From Chromobacterium aquaticum (GTDB lineage Bacteria; Pseudomonadota; Gammaproteobacteria; Burkholderiales; Chromobacteriaceae), in contig NZ_JAJOHW010000108.1 of NCBI RefSeq assembly GCF_021129195.1, positions 23,204 through 87,203 of the forward strand: a stretch of DNA of 64,000 bases, in the 5' to 3' direction. This document shows, one piece after another, positions 17,842-26,332 of this stretch. The notes beneath the pieces are model-generated. The model had not been told where the DNA came from. It searched no databases and was given only the letters and a program-made list of their open reading frames with translations. The position numbers and the translations under genes were made by a program. Within the stretch, counting starts at the first letter, position 1, and every line of letters starts with the position of its first letter.

Positions 17842-18678
17842 ATGTACCAAACGCTGATTTCCGCCGAACAACTGGCCACTCTGCCCGATGAAAACCTGGT
17901 GATCCTGGATTGCCGCTTCCGGCTTGAGCAGCCGGACTACGGCCTGGCCGCCTACGAGGCCGGCCACCTGCCCGGCGCTCACTACCTGCACCTGGACTAC
18001 CACCTGTCCGGCAGCAAGACCGGCGACAACGGCCGCCACCCTTTGCCAGACGGCAGCCGGCTGGCGGTGGACCTGGGCGCCATCGGCGTGACGCCGGGCA
18101 CCCAGGTGGTCGCCTACGACGATATGGCCGGACAATACGCCGCCCGTGCCTGGTGGCTGCTGCGTTGGCTCGGTCATCCCGCCGTCGCCGTGCTCGACGG
18201 CGGCATCGCCGCCTGGAGCCAGGCCGGCCACGCGCTCAGCAGCGAAGCCGGGCAGCGCCGTCCCTGCCGCTTCTCCGTCCGCGCGCCACTGGTGGATAGC
18301 GTCGACGCCGCGGCCGTGCTGACCAATATAGAGCAGCCCGCCTTCACCGTGGTGGATGCCCGCTCCGCCGAGCGCTTCCGCGGCGAAGGCGAGACGCTGG
18401 ACCCGGTGGGCGGCCACATTCCCGGCGCGGCCAACCGCTTCTTCATGCACAACGTCGACGCCGAAAATCGCTTCAAGAGCGCGCAGCAGCTACGCGCCGA
18501 ATGGCAGGCACTGCTCGGTGAATTCGATCCAGCCTCCATCGTCCACCAGTGCGGCTCCGGCGTCACCGCCTGCCATAATCTGCTGGCGATGAGCCATGCC
18601 GGCTTCGCGGGCAGCCGGCTCTACCCCGGCTCCTGGAGCGAATGGTGCAGCGATCCGGCGCGGCCGGTTGAGCGCTGA
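17842..18678 (+). CDS. Sulfurtransferase (3-mercaptopyruvate/thiosulfate type)
   Basis: A 278-aa protein of two rhodanese domains. The N-terminal one (VILDCRFRLEQPDYG to WSQAG) is probably structural; the C-terminal one carries the active Cys in the loop CGSGVTA, the sequence typical of 3-mercaptopyruvate sulfurtransferases (SseA) rather than thiosulfate enzymes. It transfers sulfane sulfur to thiols or cyanide. GAGG 7 bases before the ATG supports the start. Confidence 0.88.
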   Translation: MYQTLISAEQLATLPDENLVILDCRFRLEQPDYGLAAYEAGHLPGAHYLHLDYHLSGSKTGDNGRHPLPDGSRLAVDLGAIGVTPGTQVVAYDDMAGQYAARAWWLLRWLGHPAVAVLDGGIAAWSQAGHALSSEAGQRRPCRFSVRAPLVDSVDAAAVLTNIEQPAFTVVDARSAERFRGEGETLDPVGGHIPGAANRFFMHNVDAENRFKSAQQLRAEWQALLGEFDPASIVHQCGSGVTACHNLLAMSHAGFAGSRLYPGSWSEWCSDPARPVER

Positions 18679-18684
18679 GCCCGC

Positions 18685-19281
18685 TCAAGCCAGCATCAGT
18701 TCCTGCAGCAAATCCTGGCCGAAGCGCCACTGCCCCAGCCGCGCGGCGCTGCCCAGGTGTCCATGCGCGCCGGCGTCGACCAAGGGACAGCCCCAGGCTT
18801 GCGCCATCGCTTCGGCCTCGGCCATGTCGCAGAACAGGTCGTCGCGACTGGCCACCAATAAGGCCGGCGCGGACAAGCGCAGCGTCGGCGCATTAAAGCC
18901 GGCGAAAGCGGGCAAGGGCGCGTCCTCCGGCAGTTCGCCGCTGGCGCGCGCCCGTATCTCGCTGATCGGCAAGGCCGGCGGTGCCACCAGCAACAGCCCT
19001 TGCAGCCGCTTCTGTTCGCGCAGCGACAAGGTTCGCAGCCAGGCCGCCGCCGCATGGCAGCCCAGGCTGTGCGCCGCCAGCATCCAGCGGCCCGGCACCT
19101 GTTCCAAGGTACGCCGGATACCGTCCACCCAGGCTTCGCATTCCGGGTAGAGCCAGTCGTCCTGCTCCACCCGGCGCGCCAGCGGATAGCTGCGCTCCCA
19201 GGCGGTCTGCCAATGCTCCGCTCCGGAGTTGCCCCAGCCCGGCACCGTGATCAAGGTGATGTCGTCCTCGTCCAACATCAC
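18685..19281 (-). CDS. RBBP9/YdeN-family alpha/beta hydrolase
   Basis: 198 aa. The opening TLITVPGWGNSGAEHWQ and the nucleophile elbow AAHSLGCHAA (catalytic Ser), the Asp in ASRDDLFC and the His in AGAHGHLGS form the triad of the small serine hydrolase family RBBP9/YdeN. Function in bacteria is poorly defined. The GTG at 19281 overlaps the xthA stop (GTGA); ATG 19278 is an equal candidate. Translation is therefore probably coupled to xthA. Confidence 0.85.
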   Translation of the reverse strand: MMLDEDDITLITVPGWGNSGAEHWQTAWERSYPLARRVEQDDWLYPECEAWVDGIRRTLEQVPGRWMLAAHSLGCHAAAAWLRTLSLREQKRLQGLLLVAPPALPISEIRARASGELPEDAPLPAFAGFNAPTLRLSAPALLVASRDDLFCDMAEAEAMAQAWGCPLVDAGAHGHLGSAARLGQWRFGQDLLQELMLA

Positions 19282-20054
19282 AGGCTACGCTCGTAATCGA
19301 CGATCAGCGGCGCATGGTCGGAAAACTTCTCGTCCTTGTACACCGAGGCGTTGCGCGCCAGCGCCATCAGCGACGGGGTCACGATGTGATAATCGATGCG
19401 CCAGCCCACGTCCTTGGCGTAAGCCTGACCGCGATTGCTCCACCAGGTGTAGCCCGGCGTGTCCGGGTACAGGCTGCGCCAGGCGTCGCACCAGCCGACA
19501 CGGCCCAGCAAATCGGTCATCCAGGCGCGCTCTTCCGGCAGGAAGCCGGAGTTCTTCAGGTTGCCCTTCCAGTTTTTCAGGTCGATCTCATGGTGGGCGA
19601 TGTTCCAATCGCCGCAGATCACGATGTCGCGACCGGCCGCGCGCAGTGTTTCCAGATGCGGCATGAACACGTCGAGAAAGTCGAATTTCACTTGCTGGCG
19701 CTCGTCGCTGCTGGAGCCGGATGGCAGATACAGCGAGATCACGCTGAGATTGCCGAAATCCAGTTGCAGGAAACGGCCTTCGGCATCGATCCAGTCCACG
19801 CCCAGCCCTTCCACCACCGCGTCCGGCAGATGGCGGGTGTACAGGCCAACGCCGCTATAGCCCTTCTTCTCCGCATAATGGAAATAGCCGGTCATCCCAT
19901 CCGGCTGGCGCATGCGCTCTGACAAGTCGCCAGCCTGGGCCTTCAGTTCCTGCACGCAGACAAAGTCGGCGTCCATGCCGGCCAGCCAGTCGAAGAAACC
20001 TTTTTTATCGGCGGAACGGATGCCGTTCAAATTGGCGGAAACGATTCGAAGCAA
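19278..20054 (-). CDS. xthA: Exodeoxyribonuclease III
   Basis: The class II AP endonuclease and 3'-5' exonuclease of base-excision repair. I start it at TTG 20054, giving LRIVSANLNGIRSADKKGFF (258 aa), because GGGAG lies 8 bases upstream and the resulting N-terminus matches neisserial exonuclease III; an in-frame ATG at 20084 would add ten unrelated residues. Motifs: VQELKAQ (metal Glu), GDWNIAHHEIDLKN (catalytic Asp/Asn), and SDHAPLIVDY (terminal Asp-His). pyrE is divergent. Confidence 0.93.
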   Translation of the reverse strand: MLRIVSANLNGIRSADKKGFFDWLAGMDADFVCVQELKAQAGDLSERMRQPDGMTGYFHYAEKKGYSGVGLYTRHLPDAVVEGLGVDWIDAEGRFLQLDFGNLSVISLYLPSGSSSDERQQVKFDFLDVFMPHLETLRAAGRDIVICGDWNIAHHEIDLKNWKGNLKNSGFLPEERAWMTDLLGRVGWCDAWRSLYPDTPGYTWWSNRGQAYAKDVGWRIDYHIVTPSLMALARNASVYKDEKFSDHAPLIVDYERSL

Positions 20055-20125
20055 GAGAGTCTCCCGTGATATGCTTGCCGGCAATTTTTTCAGCCGTTCA
20101 AACAGTTAACAGTTAATAAGGAGTA

Positions 20126-20773
20126 ATGATGAGCGATTTCCGTCAGGATTTTATTCGTTTTGCGCTCGACAAGCAGGTTTTGAAGTTTGGCGAGTTCATC
20201 ACCAAGGCCGGCCGCAAGTCTCCCTACTTCTTCAATGCCGGCCTGTTCAACGACGGTCTGTCCACTTTGCACTTGTCCCGCTTCTACGCCAAGTCGATAC
20301 TGGAAAACGGCCTGCAGTTCGACATGCTGTTCGGCCCGGCCTATAAAGGCATCATCCTGGCCGCTGGCGCGTGCATGGCCATGGCCGAGCAAGGCCGCAA
20401 CCTGCCCTTCGCCTACAACCGCAAGGAAGCCAAGGACCATGGCGAAGGCGGCACCCTGGTGGGGGCGCCGCTGCAAGGCAAGGTGCTGATCATAGACGAT
20501 GTGATCTCGGCCGGCACCTCGGTGCGTGAATCGGTGCAGCTGATCCGCGCCGCTGGCGCCGAACCGGCCGGAGTGGCCATCGCGCTGGACCGCATGGAGC
20601 GCGGCAGCGGTGAGTTGTCCGCGGTGCAGGAAGTCGCTCAGCAGCATGGCCTGCCGGTCATCGCCATCGCCACGCTGAAAGACCTGCTCGGCTTCCTGGA
20701 ACACAGCCCGGAACTGGCGGCGCACCTGGACGCGGTGCGCGCCTACCGGGCGCAATACGGAGTCAACGACTGA
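20126..20773 (+). CDS. pyrE: Orotate phosphoribosyltransferase
   Basis: PyrE joins orotate and PRPP to make OMP in pyrimidine synthesis. 215 aa from ATG 20126 (ATG 20129 equally likely) behind TAAGGAG. The PRPP loop [13 protein letters not shown] and the substrate segment [20 protein letters not shown] are intact. The next gene starts on the last base of its stop codon. Confidence 0.96.
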   Translation: MMSDFRQDFIRFALDKQVLKFGEFITKAGRKSPYFFNAGLFNDGLSTLHLSRFYAKSILENGLQFDMLFGPAYKGIILAAGACMAMAEQGRNLPFAYNRKEAKDHGEGGTLVGAPLQGKVLIIDDVISAGTSVRESVQLIRAAGAEPAGVAIALDRMERGSGELSAVQEVAQQHGLPVIAIATLKDLLGFLEHSPELAAHLDAVRAYRAQYGVND

Positions 20774-21363
20774 TGAAAACGCTTGCCGGACTGCTACTGC
20801 TGCTGGGAACCGCCGCCAATGCCGGCGGCCTCTACAAGTGGGTGGACGAGTCCGGCAAGGTTCATTACAGCGACTCCCCGCCGCTGCAGAGCCAGCAGCA
20901 GGGCGTCGCCGAGCTCTCCAAGCAGGGCACCGTCACCAAGCCGGCGGAAAGCCCCGCCGCGCGCCAGGCGCGCGAAGCCGCCGAGGCCGCGCAAAAACAA
21001 CACGACGTCCAACGCTTGGAAAACACCCGCCGCGACAACGCGCTGGTGGAAAGCTACGCCAGCCTGCAACAGCTGCAAGCCGAGCGCGCCAAGCAGCAGG
21101 CCGTGCTGCAAAGTGCGCTGGACGCGCTGCAGCTGCGCGCTCAAGGACTGGCGATGCAAGTCCGCAATACCCAGCAAGACATCGCGCAAAGCCAGCGCAA
21201 CAAGCAAGCGCCGCCGCAAAACAGCCTGCGCAATCTGAAAGTGCTGCAGGCCGAACAACAGGATCTGGCCAAGCAGATTACCGTCAAGCAACAGGAACTG
21301 GCGGCTTTTCGCCAGAAAACCCAGAACGACCTCAGCCGCTATCGCCAACTGCGCGGTGAATAA
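20773..21363 (+). CDS. DUF4124 periplasmic coiled-coil protein
   Basis: 196 aa with a signal peptide (KTLAGLLLLLGTAANA), then a DUF4124 domain (GGLYKWVDESGKVHYSDSPP) and a long Gln/Ala/Lys-rich predicted coiled coil (~60-190). The start overlaps the pyrE stop (TGATG), so translation is probably coupled although no functional link to pyrimidine synthesis is evident. DUF4124 proteins are common betaproteobacterial envelope proteins of unknown role. Confidence 0.85.
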   Translation: MKTLAGLLLLLGTAANAGGLYKWVDESGKVHYSDSPPLQSQQQGVAELSKQGTVTKPAESPAARQAREAAEAAQKQHDVQRLENTRRDNALVESYASLQQLQAERAKQQAVLQSALDALQLRAQGLAMQVRNTQQDIAQSQRNKQAPPQNSLRNLKVLQAEQQDLAKQITVKQQELAAFRQKTQNDLSRYRQLRGE

Positions 21364-21407
21364 GACTTGGCGCCGCGAAGCTTCTCACAACAAGCCTAAG
21401 GCCGCTG

Positions 21408-21737
21408 TTATTGGCCGCCTTCCTTGCGCTGCCAAGCCTCGTTCAAGGCCTTGGTGGCCGCCTCGCTAGCCTGCGCCGCCGCCGCTTGAGCGGTCTTGGC
21501 CGCCTCCAGTTCGGTATTCGCGCCACTCAGCCCAGCCTGGGCATCCGCCAGCCGCTGCTCGGCTTTGGCCTTGTCCGTCTCCGCCTGCGTCAAGCGCGCA
21601 TCGGCTTTCTGTTGCGCACCGCGTACCTGCTGGTAATACATCTGCGCCGCCAGCAATTGCTCATCCGCCGTCTGCGCCAGCGCCGGCATCGACAATAGCA
21701 AGCCCGCCAGCGCCGCGGCGATTCCGTTCACTTTCAT
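21408..21737 (-). CDS. Small secreted coiled-coil protein, function unknown
   Basis: 109 aa. A signal peptide (KVNGIAAALAGLLLSMPALA) precedes a single Ala/Gln/Glu-rich helical region (KADARLTQAETDKAKAEQRL and on) that should form a coiled coil. I do not recognise a family. It is convergent with the DUF4124 gene, which has a similar signal-plus-coiled-coil design. Confidence 0.65.
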   Translation of the reverse strand: MKVNGIAAALAGLLLSMPALAQTADEQLLAAQMYYQQVRGAQQKADARLTQAETDKAKAEQRLADAQAGLSGANTELEAAKTAQAAAAQASEAATKALNEAWQRKEGGQ

Positions 21738-21809
21738 CTCAGCTCCCGTTTTTCGGTTTCAACGACGCAAGCTTAACGCGGCCACCGGATTTTGGCTAAA
21801 TCCCGACGC

Positions 21810-22199
21810 TCAGCCGACGGCGCGCGATGGCCGCGACAGCAGGTAGAGCAGGACGCTCAGCTCGATCGCCCCGACCAGCCACGGCACCCAATGCGGCGGC
21901 CGCGCCAACAGCAGGGCGGCGAACCCCGCGCCCATGCCCAGGCCGGCGAACCACTTGGCCTTGACCGGCACCACGCGCTGCTCGCGCCAAAGCCGCAGCG
22001 CCGGGCCGTAGCGCGGATGCGTGAGCAAACGCTGCTCCAGCCGCGGGGACGATTTGCTGAAACAGGCCAGCGCCAGGATCAGAAAGATCGTGGTCGGCAT
22101 CACCGGCAGCAAGGCGCCTATCACGCCCAGCGCCAGCATCAGCATGCCGGCGCACAGATACAGCCAGCGCACCGCCGGGTGCCGCGCTCGCCCGCTCAA
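21810..22199 (-). CDS. DUF454 (YbaN-like) inner-membrane protein
   Basis: 129 aa. The N-terminal WLYLCAGMLMLALGVIGALLPVMPTTIFLILALACFSKSSPR is the DUF454 hallmark: two hydrophobic segments separated by LPVMPTTIF. Two more membrane segments follow. Translation starts at TTG 22199, overlapping the heme oxygenase stop (TTGA). Coupling to hemO suggests a role in heme or iron handling, which is inference. Confidence 0.85.
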   Translation of the reverse strand: MSGRARHPAVRWLYLCAGMLMLALGVIGALLPVMPTTIFLILALACFSKSSPRLEQRLLTHPRYGPALRLWREQRVVPVKAKWFAGLGMGAGFAALLLARPPHWVPWLVGAIELSVLLYLLSRPSRAVG

Positions 22200-22777
22200 G
22201 CGTACACCTGGTCCAGGTGGCTGTTCATGCAGGCGAAAGCGGCCACGGCGCCGGCGGTGACGCGTTGCTCGGCCGCCTCATCCAGCAGCAGGCCGTCCAA
22301 CGCGGCGGTGAACGCGCGCCAGTGGCGGGCGCGGCCATCCGGATGGCCAGCCAGGTGGCGGGCGCCGCAATTCTCGTCCAGGCCCAATTTGCCGGCCAGC
22401 TTGTACAGAATGGCCGCGCCCAGCTTGGAGCCTTCCACCACGTAGAGCCAGCCCATCGCGCTGGCCACGTCCAGCGTGCTGCTGATCGGCGCTTCGCGCA
22501 ATTCCGGCAGCGGCCGGTCCAGGTCCCGCAGATCGGCGGCGATACTGTCGTAACGGCGGCGCTCGGCCAGATCCGGGAACAGGCGGGCCAGCTCGGGGTT
22601 GTCGTACAGCGCGTCTGCATCGCGCAGGAAGCGGTATTGCGCCAACAGGAAGCGCGCGTAGTTTTCACGGGTGGCGAACGGCTGATTCGCCATGATGCGC
22701 TGGTCCAGCGCGTCGTGGGTTTCGTGGGTGCGGGCTTTCAGATCCTGGGTGCGGGTTTTCTCGACAACGGTAGTCAT
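22196..22777 (-). CDS. hemO: Heme oxygenase (HemO/PigA type)
   Basis: Opens the heme ring to biliverdin and releases iron. 193 aa from ATG 22777 (MTTVVEKTRTQDLKARTHET). The proximal-ligand region is KARTHETHDALDQ (His-18 or His-21) and the distal helix includes MGWLYVVEGSKLGAAILYK, with the flexible glycines of the family. Neisserial HemO and Pseudomonas PigA are the likely relatives. A Fur-like operator and TATAAT hexamer lie ~80-110 bases upstream, so expression should rise under iron limitation. Confidence 0.92.
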   Translation of the reverse strand: MTTVVEKTRTQDLKARTHETHDALDQRIMANQPFATRENYARFLLAQYRFLRDADALYDNPELARLFPDLAERRRYDSIAADLRDLDRPLPELREAPISSTLDVASAMGWLYVVEGSKLGAAILYKLAGKLGLDENCGARHLAGHPDGRARHWRAFTAALDGLLLDEAAEQRVTAGAVAAFACMNSHLDQVYA

Positions 22778-22855
22778 GCTCGTGTTTCCTGTTTGATGCG
22801 AACCCGGCGCCTGCGCGCGGCGGCGAGGGCGCCGGGATGAGGCGATTAACTCGCC

Positions 22856-22885
22856 ATTATAATGCGAATGATTCTTACAATCATT
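22856..22885 (-). promoter_or_regulatory. Fur box and -10 element of hemO
   Basis: A 19-bp perfect interrupted palindrome, AATGATT-CTTAC-AATCATT (22867-22885), sits inside GATAATGATTGTAAGAATCA as read on the minus strand, close to the classical Fur consensus. TATAAT follows at 22861-22856, so a bound Fur would cover the -35/spacer region. Confidence 0.8.
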
Positions 22886-22981
22886 ATCAAATTTACCATA
22901 ACGACGGCATGCTCGAGAGAAAGGCGCGCCACGACGGCCGATCAACGCTAATCAGAGAGGGGAAACACGAGGAGAACAGCG

Positions 22982-23015
22982 AAAAACAAAAAGGCCAGTT
23001 CTTGCGAACTGGCCT
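22982..23015 (-). terminator. Terminator of the tRNA-Lys operon
   Basis: On the minus strand a 10-bp stem (AGGCCAGTTC / GAACTGGCCT) with a 4-base loop is followed by TTTTGTTTTTC. Confidence 0.93.
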
Positions 23016-23028
23016 GATTGCTGTAAAT

Positions 23029-23104
23029 TGGTGGGTCGTGCGGGATTCGAACCTGCGACCAACGGATTAAAAGTCCGCTGCTCTACCAGCTGAGCTAACG
23101 ACCC
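23029..23104 (-). tRNA. tRNA-Lys (UUU), third copy of the array
   Basis: 76 nt with encoded CCA. The acceptor stem GGGTCGT/ACGACCC, D-arm TAGCTCAGCTGGTAGAGCA, anticodon loop CTTTTAA (anticodon UUU) and T-arm GGTTCGAATCC are all present. Identical in sequence to the other two copies. Confidence 0.97.
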
Positions 23105-23131
23105 GATCCAGTATGCGCAGAAAGTTTTGAG

Positions 23132-23207
23132 TGGTGGGTCGTGCGGGATTCGAACCTGCGACCAACGGATTAAAAGTCCGCTGCTCTACCAGCTGAGCTA
23201 ACGACCC
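23132..23207 (-). tRNA. tRNA-Lys (UUU), second copy of the array
   Basis: 76 nt, same sequence as its neighbours, CCA encoded. It lies 27 bases upstream of the third copy and 37 bases downstream of the first; the spacers are unrelated to each other. Confidence 0.97.
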
Positions 23208-23244
23208 TCTAACAAAACTCCTGGCAATTTCCGGTATCGGAAAC

Positions 23245-23320
23245 TGGTGGGTCGTGCGGGATTCGAACCTGCGACCAACGGATTAAAAGTCCGCTGCTCT
23301 ACCAGCTGAGCTAACGACCC
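23245..23320 (-). tRNA. tRNA-Lys (UUU), first copy of the array
   Basis: 76 nt, CCA encoded, anticodon UUU. First in transcription order, 13 bases after the end of the -10 box of the array promoter. Confidence 0.97.
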
Positions 23321-23333
23321 AAGAGAGAGCGCA

Positions 23334-23362
23334 ACTATAATGAAACAGTTCAGGGTCGTCAA
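23334..23362 (-). promoter_or_regulatory. Strong sigma-70 promoter of the tRNA-Lys array
   Basis: TTGACG (23362-23357) and TATAGT (23339-23334) are separated by exactly 17 bases. The following TGCGC discriminator is GC-rich, as in stringently controlled stable-RNA promoters. Confidence 0.9.
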
Positions 23363-23583
23363 CGGGTTTTTGCATTTTTTTTTACATGAATGACGTTGGC
23401 ACGCGGCGAAAAACCTCAAGCCGGCAGGAACCGAAAACGAGGAAGAACCATCTAAGCCCGAACGATAAGCCAGATCCCGACTTGTAAAGTCGCCGGACCA
23501 TACCCATGTGTATAACAAGGGATCAGGCGGCGACCGCAAACGCCGGATCGCGATCACCCACTTACCGGATACTCAGCTCGCTC

Positions 23584-24024
23584 ATGCGCACATTCCTCAT
23601 CCTGTTATTGCTGTACCCCTTCGCAGAAATCGCCGCCCTGGTGGCGCTGGCGGACCGCTTTGGCGGACTCGCCGTCTTCGTCTTCGTCGTGCTGTCTTCG
23701 CTGCTGGGGCTATGGATGCTGCGCAACCAGCAAATCGGCGCCCTGTTCACGCTGGGCAGCGTGATGCGCCAAGGCGAGCGCGTATCGCTGTATTCCCTGC
23801 TTTGGCCGCTGCGCTACTTGCTGGCCGGCGTGCTGTTCCTGATTCCAGGCGTCATCAGCGACCTGGCCGCAGTGCTGTTGCTATTGCCCTTCAAAGGCCC
23901 CAACATTGCCGTCAACGCTCGTGGGGCCGCTGGCGGCGGCCACAGCTCCGCCGATAATGACGTGATCGACGGTGAATACACTCGGGTGGACAAGGAAACT
24001 CCGGCGGACCGGCGTCTTCATTGA
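23584..24024 (+). CDS. fxsA: FxsA-family membrane protein
   Basis: 146 aa from ATG 23584. FxsA is a small cytoplasmic-membrane protein whose overexpression relieves F-plasmid exclusion of phage T7 in E. coli; its native role is unclear. Membrane segments are TFLILLLLYPFAEIAALVAL, GGLAVFVFVVLSSLLGLWML and YLLAGVLFLIPGVISDLAAV, followed by a polar tail. Its last 7 bases overlap the convergent YggU-like gene. Confidence 0.88.
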   Translation: MRTFLILLLLYPFAEIAALVALADRFGGLAVFVFVVLSSLLGLWMLRNQQIGALFTLGSVMRQGERVSLYSLLWPLRYLLAGVLFLIPGVISDLAAVLLLLPFKGPNIAVNARGAAGGGHSSADNDVIDGEYTRVDKETPADRRLH

Positions 24025-24314
24025 ATGCCCAGCAGCCGCAAGACCTCCTCGTCGGTTGCCGTGAACTGAATCAACACCACCTTGTGCCGGCTCTTGTCGC
24101 CGGACAGCAGTTGAACGTCGCGTTTGGCCACGGCGAAGCGTTGCGCCAGCCAAGCCAGCAGCGCAGCATTGGCCTTGCCGTCCACCGGCGGCGCCGCCAA
24201 ACGTATTTTCAGGCAATCGCCGTGTTCGCCCGCCGCCTCGGTCTTCTTGGCGCCGGGCTGAACATGCAAGCTAAGACGGACTGTGCCCTTACTGCAGTCC
24301 AGCCAGGGTTTCAT
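24018..24314 (-). CDS. DUF167 / YggU-family protein (UPF0235)
   Basis: 98 aa from ATG 24314. The DUF167 core is intact: LSLHVQPGAKKTEAAGEHGD, KIRLAAPPVDGKANAALLAW and SGDKSRHKVVLI. A widespread small cytosolic fold of unknown function. The stop lies within fxsA on the other strand (7-base tail-to-tail overlap). Confidence 0.88.
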   Translation of the reverse strand: MKPWLDCSKGTVRLSLHVQPGAKKTEAAGEHGDCLKIRLAAPPVDGKANAALLAWLAQRFAVAKRDVQLLSGDKSRHKVVLIQFTATDEEVLRLLGIQ

Positions 24315-24414
24315 GATCTTTTTCCCGCAAAACGGGAGAGTGTAGTCGAAAAGCCGCCGCGTCGGCACCGCCGGCCGCGGCCTCCGCTCTCCCTTCACTT
24401 ATGAGGATATCGCG

Positions 24415-24882
24415 ATGGATATTGGAATCAACGAACAAGACCGCCAGGAAATCGCCCACGGCTTGTCCCGCCTGCTGGCCGACACCTACACCCTGTACTT
24501 GAAGACTCACAATTTTCACTGGAACGTCACCGGGCCGATGTTCAACACCCTGCACCTGATGTTCGAAACCCAGTACAACGAGCTGGCGCTGGCGGTGGAC
24601 GCCGTGGCCGAGCGCATCCGCGCGCTGGGCCACCACGCGCCGGGCAGCTACGCCGACTACGCCAAGCTGACCGCGATCCCGGAAGCCGCCGGCACCCCGC
24701 CCAAGGCTGAGGAAATGATCCGCCAGTTGGTGGACGGCCATGAAACCGTATGTCGCACCGCGCGCAGCATTTTCGCCGTGGTTGACCGCGCCGGCGACGA
24801 GCCCAGCGCCGACTTGCTGACCCAGCGCCTGCAAGTGCATGAAAAAACCGCCTGGATGCTGCGCAGCCTGCTGGAAAAATAA
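24415..24882 (+). CDS. dps: Dps-family ferritin-like DNA-protection protein
   Basis: 155 aa. Dps forms a dodecamer that oxidises and stores iron using peroxide and shields DNA in stress. The intersubunit ferroxidase site is visible in [19 protein letters not shown] (His) and [18 protein letters not shown] (Asp/Glu). There is no long basic N-terminal tail, so DNA binding may be weak. GAGG lies 9 bases before the ATG; a strong terminator follows. Confidence 0.94.
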   Translation: MDIGINEQDRQEIAHGLSRLLADTYTLYLKTHNFHWNVTGPMFNTLHLMFETQYNELALAVDAVAERIRALGHHAPGSYADYAKLTAIPEAAGTPPKAEEMIRQLVDGHETVCRTARSIFAVVDRAGDEPSADLLTQRLQVHEKTAWMLRSLLEK

Positions 24883-24905
24883 TAGGCCGCAACGCCCTCT
24901 GCCCG

Positions 24906-24930
24906 ACGCCGCGCTCCACGCGGCGTTTTT
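24906..24930 (+). terminator. Terminator after dps
   Basis: ACGCCGCG / CGCGGCGT form an 8-bp stem with a 5-base loop, followed by TTTTT. Confidence 0.9.
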
Positions 24931-25021
24931 GCTTGCCATCGTGCTACACTTTCAGCAGCGCGCGCCCCGCCTGCGGCGGCATCTGTCGGCGCTCCGCCTA
25001 CCCGGTAAAAGATCAGCCACC

Positions 25022-25882
25022 ATGTCCACTAGTCCGCTTTCGCCCTCGTCGTCCAACGCAGCCATGCTGCCCTTGGCCACGACGCTGTTTGCCTCGCTGC
25101 TGGTTCATGCGCTGCTGTTCAGCCTGGAAATCCGGCCGCGCTCGAGCCCGCCGGCGCCGGCCTCGGTCCAGATCATCAATGTGCAATTGAACCAGGCGCC
25201 CAGCCGGACCGTGCCCAAGACCCGCCGACTGGCGGAACAAAACAATCTGGGCGCCGGCAACAGCGCGCAAACCGACCGGCTGGCTAGCCACCGCGCCAAA
25301 CCGCCGGCCGCGCCAGTGGATCCCGGCACTCCCGAACCCGCCGACGCCTCGCCGCGACAGCAGACCATTACCCGGCCACCGGACACCGGCAAAAAACCTG
25401 CGCTGCCGCCAGCGCAATCCGGCAACGTCGGCCACGTCAGCGCCGGCAGCCTGCTGGCGCAAGTCGGCGACCTGAGCCGGCAATTGGGCGACAGCGGACT
25501 GGCCGACCAGCAGCAGGAAAGTGGCGGCAAGCAAGGCCGGCTGGCGGAAAGCGCGCGCGGCTACCCCTGGGCCCGCTACCAGGAAGACTGGCGGCTGAAA
25601 GTGGAGCGCATCGGCAACCTCAATTATCCGGAAACCGCGCGCCGTCAGAATATTCACGGCGCGGTCACGCTGGAAGTGCTGATTGCAGCCGACGGCGGCC
25701 TGCGCGAAGTCCGCGTGCTGCGCAGTTCCGGTTTCGATGTGCTCGATGACGCCGCCCGCCGCATCGTCGAACTGGCCGCGCCCTATCCGCCGTTCCCGGC
25801 CTCGCTCGCGCAGCAATACAGCTCGCAGCGCATCCGTCAGAAATTCGTCTTCACCCGCGACAATCAATTATCCAGTCGCTGA
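25022..25882 (+). CDS. TonB-family energy-transducing protein
   Basis: 286 aa from ATG 25022. One membrane anchor (MLPLATTLFASLLVHALLFS, ~15-34), a Pro/Ala-rich periplasm-spanning region (~40-170), and a C-terminal TonB box-binding domain (LNYPETARRQNIHGAVTLEV, RSSGFDVLDDAARRIVELA). No exbB/exbD is adjacent, and the length of the spacer and the sequence YPETARRQNIHG support a TonB paralogue. Confidence 0.88.
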   Translation: MSTSPLSPSSSNAAMLPLATTLFASLLVHALLFSLEIRPRSSPPAPASVQIINVQLNQAPSRTVPKTRRLAEQNNLGAGNSAQTDRLASHRAKPPAAPVDPGTPEPADASPRQQTITRPPDTGKKPALPPAQSGNVGHVSAGSLLAQVGDLSRQLGDSGLADQQQESGGKQGRLAESARGYPWARYQEDWRLKVERIGNLNYPETARRQNIHGAVTLEVLIAADGGLREVRVLRSSGFDVLDDAARRIVELAAPYPPFPASLAQQYSSQRIRQKFVFTRDNQLSSR

Positions 25883-25902
25883 CACATCATCAAGGAATCT
25901 CC

Positions 25903-26271
25903 ATGTACGAAGTCAACCGCAGCATCGCCCTGATCCGCCCATTGGCGCCCTTCCACGCCTGGCTGCAACAACTGCCCGGCGGCTTGGACGGCGGCATGTC
26001 GCTGGACCAGCTGGGTCAGGATTGCAACGCGCTGCTGATCCCGCCGGCGGAGGATTACACCGATGCCCAGACCTTCATCCTCGAACGCTACCAGCAATTG
26101 TTCGAAGCCGAACTATCCGACTGGTGCGATGACGATGGCATGTGGCCCGGGGCATTGACACTGGAGCTGTTCCAGCAATGGTTCGCGGTGGAAATCCACT
26201 CCATCGTCACCGACCTGGTCGACGAGCCGCTGGAGCGCGAAGCTTTCGTGCCGCTGGAACTGGGCGAATAA
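25903..26271 (+). CDS. Conserved hypothetical acidic protein downstream of tonB
   Basis: 122 aa, no signal peptide, strongly acidic, with a notable Trp-rich segment (ELSDWCDDDGMWPGALTLELFQQWFAVE). I do not recognise the family. It starts 20 bases after the TonB-like gene behind AAGGA and is probably in the same transcript, which hints at a role tied to TonB or to the thioesterase that follows. Confidence 0.75.
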   Translation: MYEVNRSIALIRPLAPFHAWLQQLPGGLDGGMSLDQLGQDCNALLIPPAEDYTDAQTFILERYQQLFEAELSDWCDDDGMWPGALTLELFQQWFAVEIHSIVTDLVDEPLEREAFVPLELGE

Positions 26272-26332
26272 CACGGAGAAACGGCGGCGCTCATCGGCGC
26301 CGCCACCAACACCCAAGGGGGGAAACACCATC

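Noticed and set aside
22982..23362. CRISPR-like array (three repeated units at regular spacing)
   Set aside because: The repeated unit is a complete 76-nt tRNA-Lys gene; spacers are few and of unequal length.
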